A stretch of DNA of 64,000 bases from assembly GCA_026647215.1 (NCBI GenBank), contig JAPKHC010000008.1, positions 48,328 to 112,327 of the forward strand, given 5' to 3'. The stretch's first letter is position 1. Each line of letters begins with the position of its first letter. Under the pieces are notes generated by a model. It had not been told where the DNA came from. It ran no database searches and saw only the letters and a program-made list of their open reading frames with translations. Source of the DNA: F1-120-MAGs118 sp013360535. GTDB taxonomy: Bacteria > Planctomycetota > UBA1135 > GCA-002686595. This document shows, one piece after another, positions 59,519 to 64,000 of the stretch. Made by a program: the position numbers and the translations under genes.

Positions 59519-60970
59519 TTAACGCAGGCTGTACTCGACGGTGCGGCCGCCGGAGGAGCCGCAGAGCTCCTCCCAGTCGCGCTTGAGCCGTCCGGAGGCG
59601 TCGGCGAGCACCGCGTCGACCTCGATGCGGCGGAAGCGGTTGCGCTCCGCGAACAGCTGCTTCATCAGGCCCAGGTTCCAGCGCCGGCCGCCCGACGGCG
59701 CGCCGTCGGTCAGGACCACGAGCGTGTCGGCGTCGGGGTCGGCGAGCGCGACCTCGAGCGCACCCCAGAAGTCCCCCACGCCGGTGTCCTTGCGGCCGGT
59801 GAACCACTCGAGCGCCTTGCCGACGTTCTTCTCGTCGGCCGCGACCAGCCCCTTCTGCCACGGCACGGCCGTCGCGGTGTACGGGATCAGGTTGAAGCGC
59901 GTCGAGGGCGGGAGCGAACGCAGCGCGCGGCCGAGCTCTTCGTCGAGCACCTGCTTGCGCGTGCGGCCGTCGGCGCGCTTCTGCCAGATCGAGCCCGACA
60001 GGTCGATCAGGAACGTCACGCGCTCCGAGCGGATCGGCAGGCCCGCGAACGACACGCTGCGCTCCTCGTCGCCGTCTTCGGGCTTGCGCACTTCCGGCAG
60101 CGGCCCGTCGGCGAGCGCCGCCGCCCAGGCGCGCCACGGACGCGGATCGAGGCGGTGAGCGAGGCCCGAGAGCTCGCGCAGCAGCTCGACGACACGCCAG
60201 CGCCCACGGAGTTCCTTCTCGCCTTCGAGCAGGTCGACGAGCGCCTTCGCGCCGCGTGCATCGCGTCCCGCCGCGAAGCTCTCCGCCGCACACAGGCGCA
60301 CGCCGAGGCTCGCATCCTTCGCCGCTGCGGTCGCACGCACGAAGGCGACCTCAGGTCCCAGCGCCCGCGCCGCGACGACGCAAGCTGCGCGCACCTCGCC
60401 CGACACATCCGCAGCGACACCACCGAGGGCCGCCGCATCGATCCCGCCGCACGTGGCGAGCGCCGCGAGCGCCGCCGCGCGCACTTCGGGCGACTTGTCC
60501 TTCTTCGCGAGCTCCGCCAGCGCCTGCGGAGCCGCACCGGGCCATTTTCCGGCGGTTTTCTGGCGTTCCAGCGACCAGCAGGCCGTCCGCCGCACTCCGG
60601 CGTCCTTGTCCGCGAGGGCCTTGTCCAGCGCCGCCTGGTCCGGCGTCTCGGCGAGCCTTCCGAGCACCTCCGCGCACCGCAAGCGCACGAAGTCGTCCTT
60701 CGAGCCGAGCGCGTCCTTGCCGTACAGGAGCGCCAGTTCCTTCGGCCCGGAGAGCGACGCGAGCTGCAGTTGCGCCTCGTCGGCAACCTCGGGCTTCGGA
60801 TCGCGCAGCGCGGCGACGACTTTCTCCCACGTCTCGAGCGTGTCGAGCTTCGCGTAGCCGATCACGGCCTCGCGCCGCGTGCGCGCGTCCTTGTCGACGA
60901 ACTTCGTGTCGAGTTCCTCGCGCGACTGCGGGAAGAGCGTCGCCAGCGCGACGAGCAGCGCGAGCTTCAC
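59519..60970 (-). CDS. HEAT-repeat plus von Willebrand A domain protein
   Basis: 483 residues from a GTG. A short signal (LALLVALATLFPQS) is followed by HEAT-type helical repeats (about 20-285; DAGVRRTACWSLERQ, SPEVRAAALAALATCGG, SGEVRAACVVAARALG) and a VWA domain whose MIDAS starts FLIDLSGSIWQ (DxSxS near 322) with VVLTDGAPSGG near 433. This combination is common in planctomycetes and probably mediates periplasmic protein contacts. The start overlaps the nucleotidase stop (GTGA). Confidence 0.87.
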   Translation of the reverse strand: MKLALLVALATLFPQSREELDTKFVDKDARTRREAVIGYAKLDTLETWEKVVAALRDPKPEVADEAQLQLASLSGPKELALLYGKDALGSKDDFVRLRCAEVLGRLAETPDQAALDKALADKDAGVRRTACWSLERQKTAGKWPGAAPQALAELAKKDKSPEVRAAALAALATCGGIDAAALGGVAADVSGEVRAACVVAARALGPEVAFVRATAAAKDASLGVRLCAAESFAAGRDARGAKALVDLLEGEKELRGRWRVVELLRELSGLAHRLDPRPWRAWAAALADGPLPEVRKPEDGDEERSVSFAGLPIRSERVTFLIDLSGSIWQKRADGRTRKQVLDEELGRALRSLPPSTRFNLIPYTATAVPWQKGLVAADEKNVGKALEWFTGRKDTGVGDFWGALEVALADPDADTLVVLTDGAPSGGRRWNLGLMKQLFAERNRFRRIEVDAVLADASGRLKRDWEELCGSSGGRTVEYSLR

Positions 60971-62556
60971 GGCTGCACCTCGACGATGCGCGCGTCCGCG
61001 GGCGGCTCGACCGGACCCGTGGCACGCGCGAACCACGCCTCCGCGACGTCGCGCAGCAGTGCCGGATCCTGACTCAAGCGCCGCGAGCGCGAGAACTCCG
61101 CAAAACCGTCGCCACCGCCGGCGAGGAACGAGTTGACCGCGACCTTGTACGTGCGCGCAGGATCGAGCGGAGCTCCGCCGACCTCGACGCGCACGAGCTC
61201 GAGCCGCTTCTTGCCGTCGACTTCGCTCGCGCGTGCATGCGCGACGAGCCCCGAGTAGTCGAGCCCGGAATGCACGGTCCCTTCGAGCGCGCCGCGCACG
61301 ACACTCTCGAGGTCGGCACCGCTCATCTCGAGCAGCACGACGTCGTTGTCGAAGGGCAGCATCTCGAACAGCTCGCGCACCGTCACCGGGCCCGCGTCGA
61401 TCTCCGCGCGCGTGCCGCCGCGGTTGTGCATGCCGACATCGGCCCCGGCGTGCTCGCGCACGAGATCGGCGACCCAGTTGCCGGCGAGCGTCGACAGCGG
61501 CCCGCGGCCCGCTTTCAGCGGCACGGCAAGCTCCCCCACGACCCGCGCCATGCCCACTTCGGCGCGTTGCGCGAGCTCGGCGCAGATGCGCTCGACCTCG
61601 GGCACGCGGTCCTGCTCGAGCGGCTCGTCGAGCAGGTCGATCAACGTCGCACGCACGTCGAGCACCTTCGCCGTCGGCCCGTCGACGAGCAGCTCCACGC
61701 GTCCGCAGGCCGAAGCCTTCGCACCCGTCTGCACGACGAGGCCCGCGCCGTCGCGCTTGCCTTCCTTCAGGTACGTGTGCGAGTGGCCGGTGAGAAAGAG
61801 CGGCAGGTCGGGGTGCAGGTGCGCCACCGCGAGCGACTCGTCGACGCCGAGGTGCGCGACCGGGAAGATCAGGTCGCAGCGGCCCGCGAGCTCACGCTTG
61901 ACGATCGTGAGCTCCTCGGCCGGATCGCTGAAGTGGATCGTGCGCGTCTCGGGGTGCGAAATCGACGGCGTTTCCGGCGTCAGGAGGCCGACGAGCGCGA
62001 TGCGCAGGCCGCCGCGCTCGACGATGCGCCACGGCTCGATCCAGTCGAGCCGCTCGCCGGTCTTCGGATCGCGCAGGTTCGCGCACACCGCGCGCGAGCC
62101 GGTCGCCCTCGCCAGCCGCTTGGCGTTCGCGATGCCGTGGTCGAACTCGTGGTTGCCCAGGCACAGCACGTCGTAACCGACGTGGCCGAGCGCGGTGACG
62201 AAGCCGAGGCCCTGCTCGAGGCTGCCCTCGGGCGTGCCCTGGTACCAGTCGCCGCAGTCGACGACGATCGGCTCGAGGCCGAGCTCCTCCAGCGCGCGGC
62301 GCTCGTGCGCGACGTAGGCCGCCAGCCGCGGAAGCCCGCCGATCGCCGGCGGATTCTGGCGGTCGAGCCAGGTCGCCTTGCGCGGATGCACCTGCCCGTG
62401 CACGTCGTTGGTGTGCAGCACCACGAGCCGCACCGGCCCATCCGGCCGTTTCGGCGCGAGCGCGGCGCAGGCGGCGACGGCGAGGACGAGGAACAGCGCG
62501 ACGAAGGCGCGGCGCGACGGACGCCGCGCGAGACGGAGGAGCAGCGACTGGGCCAT
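60967..62556 (-). CDS. UshA/5'-nucleotidase-family metallophosphoesterase
   Basis: 529 residues. The signal ends in lipobox VAAC (Cys about 30). The calcineurin-like domain has LHTNDVHGQVHP (metal Asp/His near 47), VVDCGDWYQGT, LGNHEFDHG and LTGHSHTY. The C-terminal 5'-nucleotidase domain (about 345-510) has LAGNWVADLVREHAGADVGMHNRGGTRAEI, LPFDNDVVLLEMSG and VAVNSFLAGGGDGF. It likely hydrolyses nucleotides or related phosphoesters outside the inner membrane. TAGGCT on the minus strand (62572-62567) is 10 nt before the start. Confidence 0.92.
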   Translation of the reverse strand: MAQSLLLRLARRPSRRAFVALFLVLAVAACAALAPKRPDGPVRLVVLHTNDVHGQVHPRKATWLDRQNPPAIGGLPRLAAYVAHERRALEELGLEPIVVDCGDWYQGTPEGSLEQGLGFVTALGHVGYDVLCLGNHEFDHGIANAKRLARATGSRAVCANLRDPKTGERLDWIEPWRIVERGGLRIALVGLLTPETPSISHPETRTIHFSDPAEELTIVKRELAGRCDLIFPVAHLGVDESLAVAHLHPDLPLFLTGHSHTYLKEGKRDGAGLVVQTGAKASACGRVELLVDGPTAKVLDVRATLIDLLDEPLEQDRVPEVERICAELAQRAEVGMARVVGELAVPLKAGRGPLSTLAGNWVADLVREHAGADVGMHNRGGTRAEIDAGPVTVRELFEMLPFDNDVVLLEMSGADLESVVRGALEGTVHSGLDYSGLVAHARASEVDGKKRLELVRVEVGGAPLDPARTYKVAVNSFLAGGGDGFAEFSRSRRLSQDPALLRDVAEAWFARATGPVEPPADARIVEVQP

Positions 62557-62566
62557 TGCGGCGCAG

Positions 62567-62618
62567 AGCCTACCAGCCGAGCCCCGCGGCGCGGGAAGCG
62601 TGGCGCGCTTGGTAGCCT
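62567..62618. promoter_or_regulatory. Compact divergent promoter pair
   Basis: Only 70 bp separate the divergent ATGs at 62556 and 62627. TAGGCT (minus, 62572-62567) is 10 nt from the nucleotidase start and TAGCCT (plus, 62613-62618) is 8 nt from the lipoprotein start. Confidence 0.45.
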
Positions 62619-62626
62619 CTTGCGCC

Positions 62627-63007
62627 ATGAGACGCATCGCCCTCCTGCTCTTCTGCCTGCCGCTCGGCGGCTGTTTCCTGACGCGCGACACGACCAACGT
62701 GCCGATCGAGCCCGAGCGCATCACCAAGCTCCAGCCGGGCGTGACGACCGCGACGCAGGCGCTCGAGCTGCTCGGCGGTCCGGTCGAGGTCGTGCAGCTC
62801 GGACGGCGCTCCGCATGGCTGTACGAGCACCAGCGCACCAAGCGCGCGGGCCTGTTCCTGTTCGTGTTCACCGCGCTCAACACCGACACGCAGCAGGACC
62901 GGCTGTGGCTCTTCTTCGACGAGAACGACGTGCTGCGGCACGCGGGCGCGACGCTCGAGGCGAAGACGGCCGAATGGGTGATGCCGTGGTCCGACTCGCA
63001 CGAGTAG
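62627..63007 (+). CDS. Small lipoprotein, SmpA/OmlA (BamE)-like
   Basis: 126 residues. The signal ends in lipobox LGGC (Cys about 16). The mature part has TKLQPGVTTATQALELLGGPVEVVQLGRR, the KLxxGxT...VxxLLGxP pattern of the BamE/SmpA fold, then strands ending DRLWLFFDENDVLRH, which matches the usual final-strand pattern. An outer-membrane-assembly role is possible but BamE-like folds are widespread. The end overlaps the next lipoprotein gene in another frame. Confidence 0.75.
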   Translation: MRRIALLLFCLPLGGCFLTRDTTNVPIEPERITKLQPGVTTATQALELLGGPVEVVQLGRRSAWLYEHQRTKRAGLFLFVFTALNTDTQQDRLWLFFDENDVLRHAGATLEAKTAEWVMPWSDSHE

Positions 63008-63417
63008 CGGCCCTCGCGGCCCTCGCGACGGCGAGCTCCTGCGTCACCGCCGAGTACGAGCGCGAGATCATCTTCTCGCGCGTCTCCGACGAAGGCGTGG
63101 CGCACCTCGTGCCCGGCGAGCACGACCTCGGGCGCTGCCTCGAGCTGCTCGGCGCGCCGAATTTCGTGTGGGAACGCCGCGGCGACGCGATCGCGCTCGC
63201 CTACGCGAGTTATCGCGACGGCGGTTGGGGCGTCGGCGCCAGCGTTCAGGTCGCACGCGGCGTGAGCGCGTCGTTCGACTACGGCGAGCTCGCGGGCCGC
63301 TCGAAGGGTTTTGTGCTGCTGTTCGACGAGCACTGGCGCCTCGAGGGCGTGCGCTCGGGGTACCTGCGCGACTTGCGCGGGCCGATCGAACGACCGAATG
63401 CGCAGGCGCTCGAATGA
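62974..63417 (+). CDS. Small lipoprotein, possible BamE-like relative
   Basis: 147 residues from ATG 62974; GTG 62986 (143 residues) gives a cleaner signal peptide. The lipobox is ASSC. The mature region VSDEGVAHLVPGEHDLGRCLELLGAPNFVWERRGDAIALAY repeats the LxxGxxxxxxxxxLLGxP layout of its neighbour, followed by FVLLFDEHWRLEGV. The two genes may be an ancient duplication. It overlaps the previous gene by 34 bp and the next by 4 bp. Confidence 0.7.
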   Translation: MGDAVVRLARVAALAALATASSCVTAEYEREIIFSRVSDEGVAHLVPGEHDLGRCLELLGAPNFVWERRGDAIALAYASYRDGGWGVGASVQVARGVSASFDYGELAGRSKGFVLLFDEHWRLEGVRSGYLRDLRGPIERPNAQALE

Positions 63418-64000
63418 ACGAGACGAACGAACCCGATCGCACCGACGACTACGCGCGGCTCGACCGCGGCTGGGAGGCGCTCGACTCCGGCGACGCGGAG
63501 GCGGCGCTCGAACTGGCCGGGCAGGCGAGCGAGGAGCTCGCCGAGACGTGGGTGCTGCGCGCGACGGCGCTGCTCGAGCTCGGCGCGCTGCGCGAGGCGC
63601 GTCAGGCCGCGGACGAGGCGGCGCGGCGCGAGCCGAACGACGAGGACGCGGAACTGCTGCTCGTGCGCGCGGAGATCGCGCTGCGCGAGTGGGACCTCGA
63701 GACGGCGCGCGAGGAACTCGAGCGTGCGGCCGCGCTCGGCCCCAACCCGGTCGTGCTCTCGAAGCAGGCGCTGCTCGCGGACCTTTCGGGCGAGTTTGGC
63801 CGCGCCGACCGCCTGCTGCGCGACGCCCACCGTCTCGATGCGCAGAATTTCCCGCTGCCCGCGCGGCTCTCCGAGCGCGACTTCGACCGCGCGCTGCAGG
63901 ACGCGATCGCGCACCTGCCCGAGCCCTTCCGCGCGACGCTCGAGGAAGTGCCCGTGATCGTCGATCCGATGCCGACGCGCGAGCTCGCGGGCGACGACCC
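63414..64000 (+). CDS. TPR protein running into a Zincin_1-type domain (3' end outside window)
   Basis: 195 residues visible, open to the window edge. Residues about 14-140 form TPR-like repeats (WEALDSGDAEAALELAGQASEELAETW, REARQAADEAARREPNDEDAELLLVRAEIAL, RADRLLRDAHRLD). The final visible part, FDRALQDAIAHLPEPFRATLEEVPVIVDPMPTRELAG, fits the start of the COG3824/Zincin_1 putative metallopeptidase family, whose HExxH lies further on and would be just outside this window. The ATG overlaps the previous stop. Confidence 0.75.
   Translation, partial: MNETNEPDRTDDYARLDRGWEALDSGDAEAALELAGQASEELAETWVLRATALLELGALREARQAADEAARREPNDEDAELLLVRAEIALREWDLETAREELERAAALGPNPVVLSKQALLADLSGEFGRADRLLRDAHRLDAQNFPLPARLSERDFDRALQDAIAHLPEPFRATLEEVPVIVDPMPTRELAGDD

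Overview
This window is a GC-rich (roughly 70%) bacterial chromosome segment. Genes are dense, many consecutive starts and stops overlap by 4 bp (ATGA/GTGA), and there is no IS element, prophage or CRISPR array. The gene content points to Planctomycetota, and within it (inference) to a high-GC Poly30/Pla163-like lineage. Evidence: an FG-GAP repeat protein with the Cys-containing C-terminal module typical of those genomes, a second FG-GAP protein of the ASPIC/UnbV (CRTAC1-like) type, many lipoproteins, a PEGA-domain protein, a HEAT-plus-VWA protein, a GT-C membrane glycosyltransferase and a DUF6677-like membrane protein. LpxL-like and YejM-like proteins imply an LPS-type outer membrane.

Layout. 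1-4 kb: the end of a lipoprotein gene, divergent from a response regulator/histidine kinase pair, then CBS and DSP-phosphatase-like genes. 4-9 kb: a minus-strand envelope operon (LPxL-type acyltransferase, S51 peptidase, SGNH hydrolase, GT-C transferase). 9-13 kb: the only accessory-looking stretch, with an AAA/DUF4143 ATPase under an AT-rich palindrome, an HExxH protein, an orphan HigA antitoxin and an internally deleted copy of the HExxH gene. 13-17 kb: secreted FG-GAP protein, YejM-like sulfatase, tRNA-Ser(GCU). 17-24 kb: PEGA lipoprotein, murD, a Clp-N-only protein, a McsA-like zinc protein and clpC, closed by a strong terminator. 24-31 kb: housekeeping genes including a tandem parvulin isomerase, dprA and a thioesterase.

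31.4-37 kb is a complete ISC iron-sulfur operon (iscR, iscS, iscU, iscA, hscB, hscA, iscX plus one unknown gene). 37-40 kb has gpmA, FTCD-C and an M48 peptidase. 40.7-51.6 kb is a plus-strand run: a GlgA-like protein lacking key catalytic residues, a large TPR membrane protein, a ROK kinase, an ABC-2 exporter pair and glcDEF for glycolate oxidation. 51.6-56.2 kb has a YbjQ protein, two unknown membrane proteins and an acyl-CoA module (3-hydroxyacyl-CoA dehydrogenase, zinc/quinone oxidoreductase, enoyl-CoA hydratase). 56-64 kb has the CRTAC1-like lipoprotein, a HEAT/VWA protein, a UshA-type nucleotidase, two small lipoproteins and the start of a TPR protein that appears to lead into a Zincin_1 domain.

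Two regulatory patterns recur. A TANNNT hexamer lies 7-11 nt upstream of many unlinked starts, suggesting leaderless or very short-leader mRNAs. The tRNA-Ser and iscR genes share an identical TGGCGC-N17-TAGACT arrangement.
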